Part shown: positions 1-8,632 of the stretch, in pieces
Position numbering within the stretch: the first letter of the stretch is position 1
How the letters are laid out: each line of letters begins with the position of its first letter
From: Microbacterium sp. JZ31
Lineage (GTDB): Bacteria > Actinomycetota > Actinomycetes > Actinomycetales > Microbacteriaceae
Direction of reading: 5' to 3'
DNA: 64,000 bases
Assembly (NCBI RefSeq): GCF_016805985.1
Contig: NZ_CP017661.1
Span: 3,038,001-3,102,000 of the forward strand
Made by a program: the position numbers and the translations under genes
The notes under the pieces: generated by a model
The model's input: the letters and a program-made list of their open reading frames with translations, nothing else
The model's database searches: none
What the model was told of the DNA's origin: nothing

Positions 1-251
1 CGACGACGAACCCGTACCTGCAGCCCGACGTGCCGGTCGAGGTCGTCGTCACGTGGCCCGTTCCCGCCGACCTGCTGCGCGAGGGCGACTCGCTGCGCGT
101 GACGCTGTCGGACTACGAGCGATACGACTTCGAACGCCTGGGTGGATCGGAGGACGACCACGTCTGGACGGACCCGCGTCCGGCGGCGTACGTCGACCTG
201 CCGATCGAGGACGTGGGTGCCGGTGCGGATCAGGAAGAGGGCAGCGGATGA
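1..251 (+). CDS. Partial exported protein, cassette protein A copy 1 (C-terminal end)
   Basis: The gene enters from the left edge; the reading frame begins at base 3 and ends in TGA at 249-251. The visible 82 residues match the C-terminal half of the protein at 2781-3413: both share a LQPxVP stretch, a W-x-x-P-A segment, a conserved W-T/V-D-x-R/HPAA-Y/E-VD-P-I block near the end and a short polar tail. I therefore call it the first copy of cassette protein A. By analogy with copy 2 the missing part should hold a single membrane anchor and the first half of an extracellular beta domain. Its stop overlaps the next gene's ATG by 4 bp (ATGA), so translation is probably coupled. Function unknown. 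Confidence 0.75.
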   Translation, partial: TTNPYLQPDVPVEVVVTWPVPADLLREGDSLRVTLSDYERYDFERLGGSEDDHVWTDPRPAAYVDLPIEDVGAGADQEEGSG

Positions 252-856
252 GCCCGCTGAGTCGCACGCGCCTGCATTCGGCGGGGCGCTGGGCCGTCGG
301 CATCGGGCTCGTCGCCGCCGCATGGGTGGTCGCGGCGCTCGCACCCGACTCCGACTTCGCCAAGCAGGAGTTCCCGGTGGCGGCGTCCGTCGGGGAGCTC
401 GCGCAGGGTCGCAACCTGCAGCTCACGGTGCTCGACGTCGCGGGCGCGTCGGAGCTCTCCGACGCGCACGGCTGGCGCGGTGACGGTCCCTGGCTGCTCG
501 TGACGTTCGAGGCCGAGGCCATGTTCGAGGAGACCGGCGCCTCGCTGGCGCGGATGGACCTGCGCATCCCCGACGGCGAGGGGGGCGACCGCACCTACCG
601 CGCGAGTGAGCGCCCGAACTTGGCGGCGGCGCCGCGCGAGCGTCTCTCGATCGGTCTGCCGAGCACCGCGACCGCGGCCTTCGAGCTCCCGGCGGACGCA
701 CTGGAGGACTCCGAGGCGAATCGCCGCGCGGTCGTCGAGTTCGGATTCGACGCCGTGAACCGGCAGCTGGACTCGGTCATCCGACTCGACGTCGACCTCA
801 CGGCGCTGCCGTTCGACGCGCCCGCCGACATCGCGGATCGGGCGTGGTCGCGATGA
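248..856 (+). CDS. Membrane-anchored exported protein, cassette protein B copy 1
   Basis: A 202-residue protein of no family I recognise. One hydrophobic segment (about residues 13-32) near a basic N-terminus should act as an uncleaved anchor; the remainder looks like a beta-rich extracytoplasmic domain (short hydrophobic strands, PWLLVTFEAEA in the middle, a VIRLDVDLTAL strand near the end). It is paralogous to the protein at 3410-3976: the order anchor, FPVAxxVGE / FDVPMAIGE, and a terminal LD(V/I)DL strand is shared. The start is fixed by the ATGA overlap with the preceding stop, and its own stop overlaps the next ATG in the same way. The tight overlaps suggest that A, B and C are made in fixed ratio. 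Role unknown. Confidence 0.8.
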   Translation: MSPLSRTRLHSAGRWAVGIGLVAAAWVVAALAPDSDFAKQEFPVAASVGELAQGRNLQLTVLDVAGASELSDAHGWRGDGPWLLVTFEAEAMFEETGASLARMDLRIPDGEGGDRTYRASERPNLAAAPRERLSIGLPSTATAAFELPADALEDSEANRRAVVEFGFDAVNRQLDSVIRLDVDLTALPFDAPADIADRAWSR

Positions 857-1356
857 AATGGTGGCGACGGAACGCCCTCGCGCTGGCGGCGCTCGCGCTC
901 CTCATCCCGGGAGCGGTGGTCGTGATCGGAGGGCAGGAGTGGATCACCTACTACGGCTTCCGCCCCATCTCTCCGATCGACGTCCGCGAGGGCGAGAGCG
1001 CGGACTTCGCCGGCGCGACCTTCGGCCCCGCACGCGTGTCCGACGGCACCGCGACGCAGCGCGAGAGGATCCCGAATGGCGCGAGGATCCTCGTGGCCGA
1101 GATCCCCGTGCAGCCCGGCGCGGAGTCGCCCGGCTGCACGGTCACCCTCCGGGAGACGACGGGACAGCGGCGCCACTGGGAGGTCCAGCCGAACGCCCTC
1201 GACCGGACGGGGCATGTCTCCTGCACGACGGAGAACTCCGGGCGCTACGTCGTCGAGGCGCCGTTCCTCGTGCCCGCGGATGCGACGGGGCCGTTCGCGA
1301 TCGAGCTGGTCGTCGCAGGGCAGCAACCGCGGTTCCTTCGGCTCATCGCGCCGTGA
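853..1356 (+). CDS. Membrane-anchored exported protein, cassette protein C copy 1
   Basis: A 167-residue protein beginning MKWWRRN followed by one hydrophobic helix (about residues 8-27) and an extracytoplasmic domain with two cysteines, one after PGAESPG and one after GHVS, which may form a disulfide. It is paralogous to the protein at 3973-4572: both carry a V-x-E-G segment after the anchor, a P-x-GAR-x-L motif, the two cysteines and an F-L-V-P strand late in the chain. The ATG overlaps the previous stop (ATGA). The 3' end overlaps the opposite-strand D gene by 14 nt. Function not recognised. Confidence 0.8.
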   Translation: MKWWRRNALALAALALLIPGAVVVIGGQEWITYYGFRPISPIDVREGESADFAGATFGPARVSDGTATQRERIPNGARILVAEIPVQPGAESPGCTVTLRETTGQRRHWEVQPNALDRTGHVSCTTENSGRYVVEAPFLVPADATGPFAIELVVAGQQPRFLRLIAP

Positions 1357-2686
1357 CGTCCGCGCCGACGGGCCGGGGCGCACCTGGTGGCAGCGGCGCG
1401 CCCGGCGGCACGGCGACGGCCGCGGGTGCGACCGCGTCCGCGGGGAGCGCGCCCGCGCTGCCTCCCGGCACGAGCCGGCGCAGCGTGGCGTCGTACGCGG
1501 CGGCGACGACGGCGATCAGCACGGGCTGCAGCAGGATGTCCGGAATCCGCCGCACCGCGTTGCCGACCGCGAGCCAGAACGTCTGGAAGTCCTGCGGGCC
1601 GATGATCCGCGTCTGGAGCCACAGCAGCAGCGGTTCGAGCGCCGTCACGATCGCATACAGCAGCACATAGCCGCCGATCAGCACGGGCCCCGCTCGCCAC
1701 ATCAGCACGACCGCGCGCGCGATGGGTGCGAATCTCGAGGTCGCGAGAGTCGACGTGTCCCGCACGACGCGCTTGACGGGTGCCCCGAGTCGCTCGTAAC
1801 GACGTCGCACGTGCCCGAATCCGCTCGACAGCTCCGGCGCCTTCGCCGCGACCGCATGACCGTAGATCGACCCCGCCACGGCGAGCCAGGCGACGGGCAG
1901 CAGGATCACGGCACCGGCCTCGCCGATCAGCCAGATCAGCGCGTCCCACGCCCAGACGATGGGGAACAGCATGTCCGCCAGCCAGACCCGGGCGTCTGCG
2001 AGCCACACGATGGCCATCCGACCCTCGACCCAGCCCGTGACGATCCCGACGAGATCCAGCACCAGCATCAGGCTGACCGTCACCCAGAGCGCCTCGAGAT
2101 ACACGCCGAGCGGCGTGAGCCAGCCGATCTTCTTGAGGCGGGCCCGCCCGAGCATCCAGCGTGCGGCGAACGCGACGGCGACGACGGTGAGGGAGACGGG
2201 TGAGACGATCAGTTCGCCGGGCACGTAGTCCCATTCCCGGGGTGAGCCGCTCAGGTCCGGGTTCGCGAAGTCGATGTGATCGAAGGCGTGCTCGCTTCGC
2301 ACAGCGAGAGCGCGCCCGATGAACTCCCACATGTCGTTCTCGAGGTAGCTGTACGCCGTGTAGAACGCGACGAACGGCACGATGCCACCCAGCAGGGCGC
2401 GGCCGAAGTCGCGGCGCCGCTCCGCCGAGTCGAGCGGCAGCGGTGCGAGCGCTCCGAGGTGACGCAGACCCTCGCGCACGACGAGCAGCATGGCCACATA
2501 GGCCGTCAGCTTCGCGAGCGGCGCGAGCGGCAGCAGCAGCGCACCGCCCAGGTCGCTCCATGCCCCGACGAACCCCGCCAGCTGGATGGCGGCGTAATGC
2601 GCGACCACGCCCGCGAGGTACCACGCGAGCAGCGCGGGCCAGTGGGCGGCCAGCAGCCGCCCCGTGGTGGCGAGCATCCCGAGCAC
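1343..2686 (-). CDS. Polytopic membrane protein, cassette protein D copy 1
   Basis: A 447-residue integral membrane protein with roughly eight to ten hydrophobic segments and a Pro/Ala-rich cytosolic tail. No known family is evident. It is paralogous to the protein at 4438-5703: shared features are an N-terminal HWPALLAWYLAGV / HRWMELLAWWIAGV segment, an AMLLVVR helix end, a central W-x-x-D-A-R segment followed by a long hydrophobic stretch, a T-x-YG segment, and a late EPL(L/V)LW helix followed by GP(Q/H)D. The GTG start is supported by TAGCGT at 2698-2693, seven bases upstream, indicating a leaderless transcript divergent from the next A gene. It converges on and overlaps C1 by 14 nt. Confidence 0.8.
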   Translation of the reverse strand: MLGMLATTGRLLAAHWPALLAWYLAGVVAHYAAIQLAGFVGAWSDLGGALLLPLAPLAKLTAYVAMLLVVREGLRHLGALAPLPLDSAERRRDFGRALLGGIVPFVAFYTAYSYLENDMWEFIGRALAVRSEHAFDHIDFANPDLSGSPREWDYVPGELIVSPVSLTVVAVAFAARWMLGRARLKKIGWLTPLGVYLEALWVTVSLMLVLDLVGIVTGWVEGRMAIVWLADARVWLADMLFPIVWAWDALIWLIGEAGAVILLPVAWLAVAGSIYGHAVAAKAPELSSGFGHVRRRYERLGAPVKRVVRDTSTLATSRFAPIARAVVLMWRAGPVLIGGYVLLYAIVTALEPLLLWLQTRIIGPQDFQTFWLAVGNAVRRIPDILLQPVLIAVVAAAYDATLRRLVPGGSAGALPADAVAPAAVAVPPGAPLPPGAPRPVGADVTAR

Positions 2687-2780
2687 GCGCCCACGCTATC
2701 GCGCCCGGCGCGCCCGCGATGGGCACGACCGAGGCGTGCACGCCCGCCGCCGGGAGGCCGGTGCCGATAGAGTGCCGCGC
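2687..2780. promoter_or_regulatory. Divergent leaderless promoters of cassette genes D1 and A2
   Basis: The 94-bp gap between D1 (minus) and A2 (plus) holds a -10 box for each side: TAGCGT at 2698-2693 reading left and TAGAGT at 2768-2773 reading right. Each ends 7-8 nt before a GTG codon, the spacing expected when transcription starts on the start codon. No clear -35 box is visible on either side. A shared control region would link expression of one copy's D gene to the other copy's A-B-C genes. Confidence 0.6.
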
Positions 2781-3413
2781 GTGGGGGCGAGCGTCACGCA
2801 GACGATCCGGCGGGCCGGCTCGCTCGTCGCGCGCGGCGCCGTCACGCTCGGCCGTGGGTTCTGGATGACGGTCGCCGTCCTCGCGCTCGCCGCCGGTGCC
2901 GTCTGGCTGCTGGGCGGCTTCGCGCCGGCGCACCGAGACCCCGCACCCCTCGCGGCCGTCGCGCCCGGCGACGCGCACGTCAGCGATCAGGTGACGGTGC
3001 GGATCCTGTCGGCCGAGCTCACGGACGATCCGGAGCTGTTCCTCGAGGAGGGCGCCGAGGCGCTGAGGGTGCAGCTCGAGGTCACGAACAACTGGACCCG
3101 GCCGCTGGGCACCACGGACGTGATCGACCAGGTGCTGGAGTTCCCGCAGGTGCCCGAGCAGAAGCCCGACCGCACCTCGCGCGCGGACGGGGGTGCGATC
3201 GGGTGGCTGCAGCCCGCGGTGCCGACGCCGATCCTGCTGCAGTGGGAGGCCCCGGCGGGCGCGATCGATCCGGATGCCGGCCTGCGCGTCATCGTCTCGG
3301 ATGGCCGGCTGCGGCAGTTCCAGCTGATCGACGACTCCTGGACGTGGGTCGATCACCGGCCCGCGGCCGAGGTCGACGTGCCGATCGCGGATCGCACGGG
3401 AGCGACGTCATGA
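2781..3413 (+). CDS. Membrane-anchored exported protein, cassette protein A copy 2
   Basis: A 210-residue protein with a cytosolic N-terminus of about 30 residues, one membrane helix (around 31-50) and an extracytoplasmic beta-type domain in which strands such as QVTVRILSAEL and LRVQLEVTNNW resemble the Ig-like layout of DUF4352-type proteins; that comparison is by eye only. The GTG start at 2781 is chosen because TAGAGT at 2768-2773 is placed for a leaderless mRNA, and longer upstream reading gives only Arg-rich sequence. It is the complete version of the truncated protein at the left edge. Its stop overlaps the next ATG (ATGA). Confidence 0.75.
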   Translation: MGASVTQTIRRAGSLVARGAVTLGRGFWMTVAVLALAAGAVWLLGGFAPAHRDPAPLAAVAPGDAHVSDQVTVRILSAELTDDPELFLEEGAEALRVQLEVTNNWTRPLGTTDVIDQVLEFPQVPEQKPDRTSRADGGAIGWLQPAVPTPILLQWEAPAGAIDPDAGLRVIVSDGRLRQFQLIDDSWTWVDHRPAAEVDVPIADRTGATS

Positions 3414-3976
3414 GCCGCGCCGCCACGTGGCTCACCGCCCTGGGCATCGCGATCGCGGCGTGCGTGGTGAACGCGCTGACTCCGCACGCGCATCTGGCCT
3501 ACTCCACGGCGACGCACGAGATGCCGTTCGACGTGCCGATGGCGATCGGCGAGACCACGCACGGCCGTACGTTCTCGGCCCGCCCGACGGCGGTGCGGTC
3601 CGCCCACACGATCGAGACAGACGACGAGGAGCGGTTCGAGGGCACGTTCCTGATCGTCGACCTCATGCTGGATGCGACGGGGGCGGAGGCGCCGACGCTG
3701 CTGCAGGGCGTCCAGCTGGAGACGGACGGACGCACCTACTTCCCCGTCCCGCGCATCCCGGGCACGCTCGAGTCCGCGACGCTGCGCGCGGGTCTGCCCG
3801 TGACCGGGAGCCTCGTGTTCGAACTGCCCGAAGACGGGATCCAGGGTCGCGCGCAGCTGCGGCTGTCGAAGGATGTCGTCACGCGCTTCGACGACCGCCT
3901 CGTGCTCGACATCGACCTCGGGGCCGTGGAGGTCGCGCCGGTCGAGACCGTCGAGCGATCGGGGTGGGCCGGATGA
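3410..3976 (+). CDS. Membrane-anchored exported protein, cassette protein B copy 2
   Basis: A 188-residue protein with one N-terminal hydrophobic helix (about residues 6-24) and a beta-rich extracytoplasmic region. It is paralogous to the protein at 248-856 but clearly diverged, so the duplication is old. Two strand-like segments, FLIVDLMLDATG and LVLDIDLGAV, match PWLLVTFEAEA and IRLDVDLTAL of copy 1. Both ends overlap neighbours by 4 bp (ATGA), placing it in the middle of the A2-B2-C2 operon. No catalytic motif, lipobox or sortase signal is visible. Function unknown. Confidence 0.8.
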   Translation: MSRAATWLTALGIAIAACVVNALTPHAHLAYSTATHEMPFDVPMAIGETTHGRTFSARPTAVRSAHTIETDDEERFEGTFLIVDLMLDATGAEAPTLLQGVQLETDGRTYFPVPRIPGTLESATLRAGLPVTGSLVFELPEDGIQGRAQLRLSKDVVTRFDDRLVLDIDLGAVEVAPVETVERSGWAG

Positions 3977-4572
3977 CGGCGCCGCAGCCGTCCGTCCCGA
4001 CAGCAGCGTCGTCGCGCGCGCGCCAGGCGCTCATCCTGTCGGGCGTGACGCTCGCCGCCGTCGTCACCCTCGCCCTGTCCGGCTGGAGCAGCTACGAGTC
4101 GAGCGGCCGCAGCGTGCATGCGATCTCGGTGGCCGAGGGCGCGGGTCACGACGGGTTCGGCGCCGCGTGGCAGCCCGTCGTGCTGCGGGACGTCACGGCA
4201 CTGCAGGATCCGCTCGATGACCCCCTGCCGGAAGGCGCGCGGCTGCTGGAGGCGATCGTCGCGGTGGACCCGCGGGAGGAGGGCATGCGCTGCGGGATCT
4301 CCTCGCTCGCCGAGGCGCCGAGCCGCGCCCTGCTCGAGCACCGACCCGGAGCGGTCCCGCCGCGCACGTGGGCGCCCGAGGCCTTCGCGAGCCTGGCGGA
4401 CGACGTGGAGCGCACGGACGCGTGCGATCCCGAGTCGTCAGGCCCGGCCGAGCTGCGGGGCGTGTTCCTCGTCCCGGGCGACGTCGCCGACGAGCTGCTC
4501 GTCTCGGTCGATGTCGTCACCGACACCGGACGCGACAGGCTGCGCTTCGCCGTCCCCGCTCCCCGCGGCTGA
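3973..4572 (+). CDS. Membrane-anchored exported protein, cassette protein C copy 2
   Basis: A 199-residue protein with a cytosolic Ser/Ala-rich start, one hydrophobic helix (about residues 20-37) and an extracytoplasmic domain. It shares with copy 1 a V-x-EG segment, a PEGARLLEA motif, a pair of cysteines (MRCG and DACD) and an FLVPGD strand. The ATG overlaps the preceding stop. The last 135 bases are also coding on the other strand for the C-terminal tail of D2, a large convergent overlap compared with 14 nt in copy 1. Function not recognised. Confidence 0.8.
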   Translation: MTAPQPSVPTAASSRARQALILSGVTLAAVVTLALSGWSSYESSGRSVHAISVAEGAGHDGFGAAWQPVVLRDVTALQDPLDDPLPEGARLLEAIVAVDPREEGMRCGISSLAEAPSRALLEHRPGAVPPRTWAPEAFASLADDVERTDACDPESSGPAELRGVFLVPGDVADELLVSVDVVTDTGRDRLRFAVPAPRG

Positions 4573-5703
4573 CGCGCCGGGACGGGCCGACAGGTGCCCG
4601 ACCGCGAGGTTGCAGGCCGCGGCGACGAGCGCGATCAGCAGCGGCGTCACGACGAGCGTCGGAAGCAGGGCCATCTGCGGCACGAATGCGTGCAGCACGC
4701 TCGAGGTATCGTGCGGGCCGACGAGCCGGGACACGATCCACAGCACGAGCGGCTCGACGGCGCCGATCAGCGCGTAGACCAGGCAGTACGCGGCGAGCAC
4801 GACGGGTCCGGTGCGGCGCATCAGGCGCAGGGCGCTGCGGAGCGTGTCGGTCTGGTCGACGACCTCGCCCACGACGGTCTCGCCCACGCGGCGCCCGGCG
4901 GACGCCGGCCGGGCCTGCTCGTCGAGGGAGCGGCCGTACACCGTCGCCGCCGCGAGCATCCAGGCGATCGGCACGAACAGCGCCTCGAACAGCACGGTCG
5001 TGAGCGGCCCGATCGCATCCCACAGCGCGACGAGCGGAGCCGCGATCTCCGCGAGGGCGGCGCGCGCGTCGTCGATCCAGACGCCGAGCTGACGCCCCTG
5101 CAGCCACTCCCCCGCCCGGCCGAGGGCGTCGTCGAACGCGTACTCGGTGAAGAACACCCACAGCACCTCGAGCAGCACGGCGGCGCCGCCGATCCACCAG
5201 AGCAGCCGCTCCTGGGACCGTCCCCACGCGACCCGCAGCGCGAGGCACACGACGATCACGATCACGGTCGGCACGTTGAGCCCGATCACCCAGAGCTCGG
5301 GCGGGTCGCCGCCCCACGCCGCCTGGTGGGCCGCGGCGGCGAGCTCGAGGTAGCTCCGCCAGTCCTGCTCGAGCAGGCCGCTGACGTAGTAGAAGATCGC
5401 GAACGGGCCCGCCGCGCCCAGCACCGCGCGCATGAACTCCGCGACGCCGGGCAGGTGCGGATCGACGAGGCCGTCGAGCTCGTCGCGCACGACGAGCAGC
5501 ATCGCGACGAACACCACGAGCCGGGCCAGCATCGCCAGCGCGAGCACGAAGACCGCGAGGAACGGACTGAAGCCGGCGACCTCGGCCGCGGCGTGCAGCA
5601 CCAGATCGCGGATCAGGACCCCCGCGATCCACCAGGCGAGCAGCTCCATCCACCGGTGCGCGACGATCCGCCACAGGTCGGTGGCGATGCGCACGGCGAT
5701 CAT
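4438..5703 (-). CDS. Polytopic membrane protein, cassette protein D copy 2
   Basis: A 421-residue integral membrane protein, paralogous to the protein at 1343-2686 with the same order of hydrophobic segments and the same late AVEPLVLWIVSR helix followed by GPHD. The ATG is preceded by TAGCCT at 5716-5711, eight bases upstream, so the transcript is probably leaderless. The last 45 residues are a charged, Asp/Glu-rich tail read from DNA that also encodes the end of C2; the first stop in frame lies at 4438, so the tail is real if the sequence is correct. No transporter signature is recognisable. Confidence 0.75.
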   Translation of the reverse strand: MIAVRIATDLWRIVAHRWMELLAWWIAGVLIRDLVLHAAAEVAGFSPFLAVFVLALAMLARLVVFVAMLLVVRDELDGLVDPHLPGVAEFMRAVLGAAGPFAIFYYVSGLLEQDWRSYLELAAAAHQAAWGGDPPELWVIGLNVPTVIVIVVCLALRVAWGRSQERLLWWIGGAAVLLEVLWVFFTEYAFDDALGRAGEWLQGRQLGVWIDDARAALAEIAAPLVALWDAIGPLTTVLFEALFVPIAWMLAAATVYGRSLDEQARPASAGRRVGETVVGEVVDQTDTLRSALRLMRRTGPVVLAAYCLVYALIGAVEPLVLWIVSRLVGPHDTSSVLHAFVPQMALLPTLVVTPLLIALVAAACNLAVGHLSARPGASAAGSGDGEAQPVASGVGDDIDRDEQLVGDVARDEEHAPQLGRA

Positions 5704-5724
5704 GGCGCTCAGGCTAGCGGGAAC

Positions 5725-6285
5725 TCAATCCCAGTCACTCGGCGCGGGTCGTCGCGTCGAGGGCAGCGCCACGTTGCTCGCCCACTCGTGCGTCCAGGCG
5801 GGCATCTCGGGCAGCTCGTCCTCGAGCCCGAGCGCCTCGAGCAGCTCGTCCATCGGAACGGTCCCGCCGGAACGGCGCAGGATGCGGCCGCGGATGAGCG
5901 CGCTCGCGTAGATCTCGCCGCGCACGACAGCGCGGTGCTCGAGGTAGAGGGCTCGGTCGTCGTGGCCGACCCAGCGCGACTGCAGCTCGAACCGCTGCCA
6001 CAGGTTCAGCGACTTGCGGAACGTGACGGTCTCGCTCGCGACGACGGGATACCAGCCCTTCTCCCTCATGATCTCGGCGAGATCCGTGCGCACCATCAGA
6101 TCCCACCGCCCGAGATCGAACAGCGACAGGTACCGGCCGTTGTTCATGTGCCGCAGGACGTCGATGTCGGTCGGCAGCGTCGTGAGCCGGATGCGGCCGA
6201 CCGCGGTGGGGGCGAGACGCCCCTGTCGCCGACGCCGCCGGCGCGCCTGGAGCATCACGAGAAGGGTTCGCCAGATCACGTTCAC
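5725..6285 (-). CDS. Acyl-CoA thioesterase-like hotdog protein (THEM6/4HBT-type)
   Basis: A 186-residue protein of the hotdog fold. It opens with a short hydrophobic stretch (VNVIWRTLLVML) and a basic segment, then the signature LPTDIDVLRHMNNGRYLS, where the Asp and the H-x-N-N-G loop are typical of the 4-hydroxybenzoyl-CoA thioesterase superfamily, followed by LGRWDLMVRT. By family it would hydrolyse acyl-CoA thioesters; the substrate is unknown. The GTG at 6285 is chosen because family members begin at this hydrophobic stretch; GTG 6303 and TTG 6345 are in-frame alternatives and none has a good ribosome site. It is a single gene, divergent from the GNAT gene. Confidence 0.75.
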   Translation of the reverse strand: MNVIWRTLLVMLQARRRRRRQGRLAPTAVGRIRLTTLPTDIDVLRHMNNGRYLSLFDLGRWDLMVRTDLAEIMREKGWYPVVASETVTFRKSLNLWQRFELQSRWVGHDDRALYLEHRAVVRGEIYASALIRGRILRRSGGTVPMDELLEALGLEDELPEMPAWTHEWASNVALPSTRRPAPSDWD

Positions 6286-6395
6286 GAGCCACGATGCTGG
6301 CACGATCCGCCCGCCGCGACCGCGTTCGTTGTGAGGCGGCGACAACGTGACGCGTCGATTTCTTCTGCGGCCTCGTCGGTGCGTAGAGTCCTGCC

Positions 6396-6905
6396 ATGGC
6401 AGCCGAATCGCTCACCGACCTGCTGATCCGACCGATTCGCGACGTGGACGCCGAGGCGATGGGGCGCGTCCACGCGAAGGTCTGGCACGAGACCTACGAC
6501 GGTCTCATCTCGAGCGCCACGCTCGCGAAGGTCTCGCCGCGCCGCATGGCGGAGCTGTGGACCCACTACACGTCGCAGAACGACGAGATCCGGCACGCTG
6601 CGGCCCTCGTGAACGGGGAGATCGTCGGCTTCGCGGCCAGTGGTCCCGCCCGTGAGGCGGACGCTCCGGCCCCGCGCGAGTTCTACTTCGTGTACCTGCT
6701 CGACTCGTGGCACCGAAAGGGCATCGGTCGCGCGCTGTTCGACGCGGTCGTCGACGACGGCGAGCCGCTGTACCTCTGGCTCGCGGAGCGGTACCCCGGC
6801 GCGCGCACGTTCTACGAGAAGCGCGGCTTCCACCTCGACGGCGGGCGCCGCGAAGAGCCGTTCCTGGGCGAGACGCTCGCCGAGGTGCGCTACGTCCGTC
6901 CCTGA
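6396..6905 (+). CDS. GNAT family N-acetyltransferase
   Basis: A 169-residue acetyl-CoA-dependent N-acetyltransferase. It starts with [22 protein letters not shown], the usual first strand and helix of this fold; the acetyl-CoA binding turn is RKGIGRALF, matching R/Q-x-x-G-x-G/A, and the last part [15 protein letters not shown] is the typical strand-helix ending. The acceptor cannot be inferred. TAGAGT at 6384-6389 sits seven bases before the ATG, indicating a leaderless mRNA. cofE follows after 7 bp and is probably cotranscribed. Confidence 0.85.
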   Translation: MAAESLTDLLIRPIRDVDAEAMGRVHAKVWHETYDGLISSATLAKVSPRRMAELWTHYTSQNDEIRHAAALVNGEIVGFAASGPAREADAPAPREFYFVYLLDSWHRKGIGRALFDAVVDDGEPLYLWLAERYPGARTFYEKRGFHLDGGRREEPFLGETLAEVRYVRP

Positions 6906-6912
6906 TCGCCCG

Positions 6913-7698
6913 GTGCTGACGATCTGGCCCCTCGCGGGGATCCCCGAGATCGCCGCGGGCACGGATCTCGTCGACGTGATCGCGTCGGCGATCGAGGCGT
7001 CGGAACGCCTGCCCGACGGGGGCGATCCGCTCGTGGACGGCGACATCCTGGTCGTCACGAGCAAGATCGTCTCGAAGGCCGAGGGGCGGTTCGTGACTGC
7101 CGACGACCGCGAGGACGCGATCACGGCCGAGACCGTGCGCGTGGTCGCGACCCGCACCTCAGAGAACGGCAGCGTCACGCGGATCGTCGAGAACCGGCTC
7201 GGCATCGTGTCGGCCGCGGCCGGTGTCGATGCGTCCAACACCCCGGAGGGGACGGTGCTGCTGCTTCCCGTCGACCCGGATGCGTCGGCACGCGCGCTGG
7301 CGGCGGGACTGCGGGCGCGGTTCGGCGTCGACGTGGGCGTACTCGTGTCGGACACGCTGGGTCGGGCATGGCGCGACGGCCAGATCGACCACGCGATCGG
7401 CGCGGGCGGCGTGCGGGTGTTCGAGGACCTGCGCGGCTCGACCGACGCGCAGGGTCGCCCGCTGCACGTCACGCTGCCGTGCGTGGCGGACGAGCTGTGC
7501 GCCGCGGCCGACCTCGTGAAGGGCAAGGCCTCGGGCATGCCCGTCGCGGTGGTGCGCGGCCGCGCGGACCTGGTGGGCGATCTCGCGCTGCCGGGCGCCC
7601 GTACCATCCCGCGCACGGGAGAGCGCGACATGTTCCGCCTCGGCTACGACGAGGCGTTCGCCGAGGGGTTCGCGACCGGGGCGGCGTCGGTCACGTAA
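6913..7698 (+). CDS. cofE: Coenzyme F420-0:L-glutamate ligase (CofE-type)
   Basis: A 261-residue protein of the CofE family, which adds L-glutamate residues with GTP to F420-0. Recognisable segments are the opening [10 protein letters not shown] with [43 protein letters not shown], and the late [18 protein letters not shown] and [16 protein letters not shown], all characteristic of this family. It is the stand-alone form, without the C-terminal nitroreductase domain found in mycobacterial FbiB. The GTG start follows the GNAT stop by 7 bp. The other F420 genes in the window lie 42 kb away (49616-55158), so the pathway is split over loci. Confidence 0.9.
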   Translation: MLTIWPLAGIPEIAAGTDLVDVIASAIEASERLPDGGDPLVDGDILVVTSKIVSKAEGRFVTADDREDAITAETVRVVATRTSENGSVTRIVENRLGIVSAAAGVDASNTPEGTVLLLPVDPDASARALAAGLRARFGVDVGVLVSDTLGRAWRDGQIDHAIGAGGVRVFEDLRGSTDAQGRPLHVTLPCVADELCAAADLVKGKASGMPVAVVRGRADLVGDLALPGARTIPRTGERDMFRLGYDEAFAEGFATGAASVT

Positions 7699-7701
7699 GC
7701 G

Positions 7702-7727
7702 CCGGGGACGTGCCGCACGCCCCCCGG
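7702..7727. terminator. GC-rich hairpin between convergent cofE and enoyl-CoA hydratase genes
   Basis: The arms CCGGGG-CGTGC and GCACG-CCCC-CCGG pair with one small internal mismatch. It sits in the 41-bp gap between two convergent stops and has no T-run, so it is a candidate bidirectional terminator only. Confidence 0.4.
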
Positions 7728-7739
7728 GACGCGTCGACC

Positions 7740-8537
7740 TCAGCGCTGGGTGAAGCGCGGCGCGCGCTTCTCGCGGAAGGCCGCCATCCCCTCCTTCTGA
7801 TCCTCGGTGTCGAACATCGAGGCGAACAGGTGCTTCTCGAGACGCAGGCCCTCCGCGAGCGGCATCTCGAGGGCGGCGTCGAGGGCGGCCTTGGCGCCGT
7901 ACAGCGCGGAGAGCGGCTTCTCCGCCATCGCCGCGGCGAGCGCGCCGGCCTCCTCGAGCAGCTCCGCAGCCGGCACGACGCGCGAGACCAGGCCGATCCG
8001 CTCGGCCTCGGCGGCGTCGATCATGCGGCCGGACAGGATGAGCTCGGCCGCCTTGTAGTAGCCGACGGCGCGCACGAGGCGCTGCGTGCCGCCGATGCCG
8101 GGGATCACGCCGAGCGTGATCTCGGGCTGCCCGAACTTCGCGGAGTCGGCCGCGAGGATCACATCGCACATCATCGCGAGCTCGCAGCCGCCGCCCAGCG
8201 CGTAGCCGGACACCGCGGCGATCACGGGCGTGTGCACGTCCGCGAACCCGCGCCAGCCGTCGAAACGCCCCTCGACGGCGATGTCCCGACCGCGCAGGCC
8301 CTCCATCTCCTTGATGTCCGCGCCGGCGGCGAAGGCCCGCTCGGATCCGGTCACGACGATCGCGCCGATGCCGCCGTCCGCGTCGAACGCGGTCGCCGCG
8401 TCGGCGAGCTCGCGCATCACCTGCGCGTTGAGGGCGTTGAGCGCGTCCGTCCGGTCGAGCGTGATCCATCCGACGCGGCCCCGCGTCTCGGTCCGGATGG
8501 TCTCGTACGGGCTGGCCTGGTCAGCGGTGTCGGTCAT
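7740..8537 (-). CDS. Enoyl-CoA hydratase/isomerase family protein (crotonase fold)
   Basis: A 265-residue crotonase. The two oxyanion-hole segments are present: [13 protein letters not shown] (A-G-A-D-I) and [16 protein letters not shown] (G-G-G), and the two acid positions fall in [19 protein letters not shown], the E-x(3)-G-x-x-P-G-x-G-G arrangement of true short-chain enoyl-CoA hydratases in beta-oxidation. It would hydrate trans-2-enoyl-CoA to 3-hydroxyacyl-CoA. The ATG has a good ribosome site (GAGGAGG about 5 bp upstream); the open frame continues far upstream but antisense to the protease gene and is not used. It stands alone. Confidence 0.92.
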   Translation of the reverse strand: MTDTADQASPYETIRTETRGRVGWITLDRTDALNALNAQVMRELADAATAFDADGGIGAIVVTGSERAFAAGADIKEMEGLRGRDIAVEGRFDGWRGFADVHTPVIAAVSGYALGGGCELAMMCDVILAADSAKFGQPEITLGVIPGIGGTQRLVRAVGYYKAAELILSGRMIDAAEAERIGLVSRVVPAAELLEEAGALAAAMAEKPLSALYGAKAALDAALEMPLAEGLRLEKHLFASMFDTEDQKEGMAAFREKRAPRFTQR

Positions 8538-8632
8538 CCTGCCTCCTCGCGTGCGTCGCACTCCAGCATGCCGCACGCGAAGACCGCACCGGCGGGCGCT
8601 CTCGGCCCGCGCTCGGCACCGCCGACGCACAC

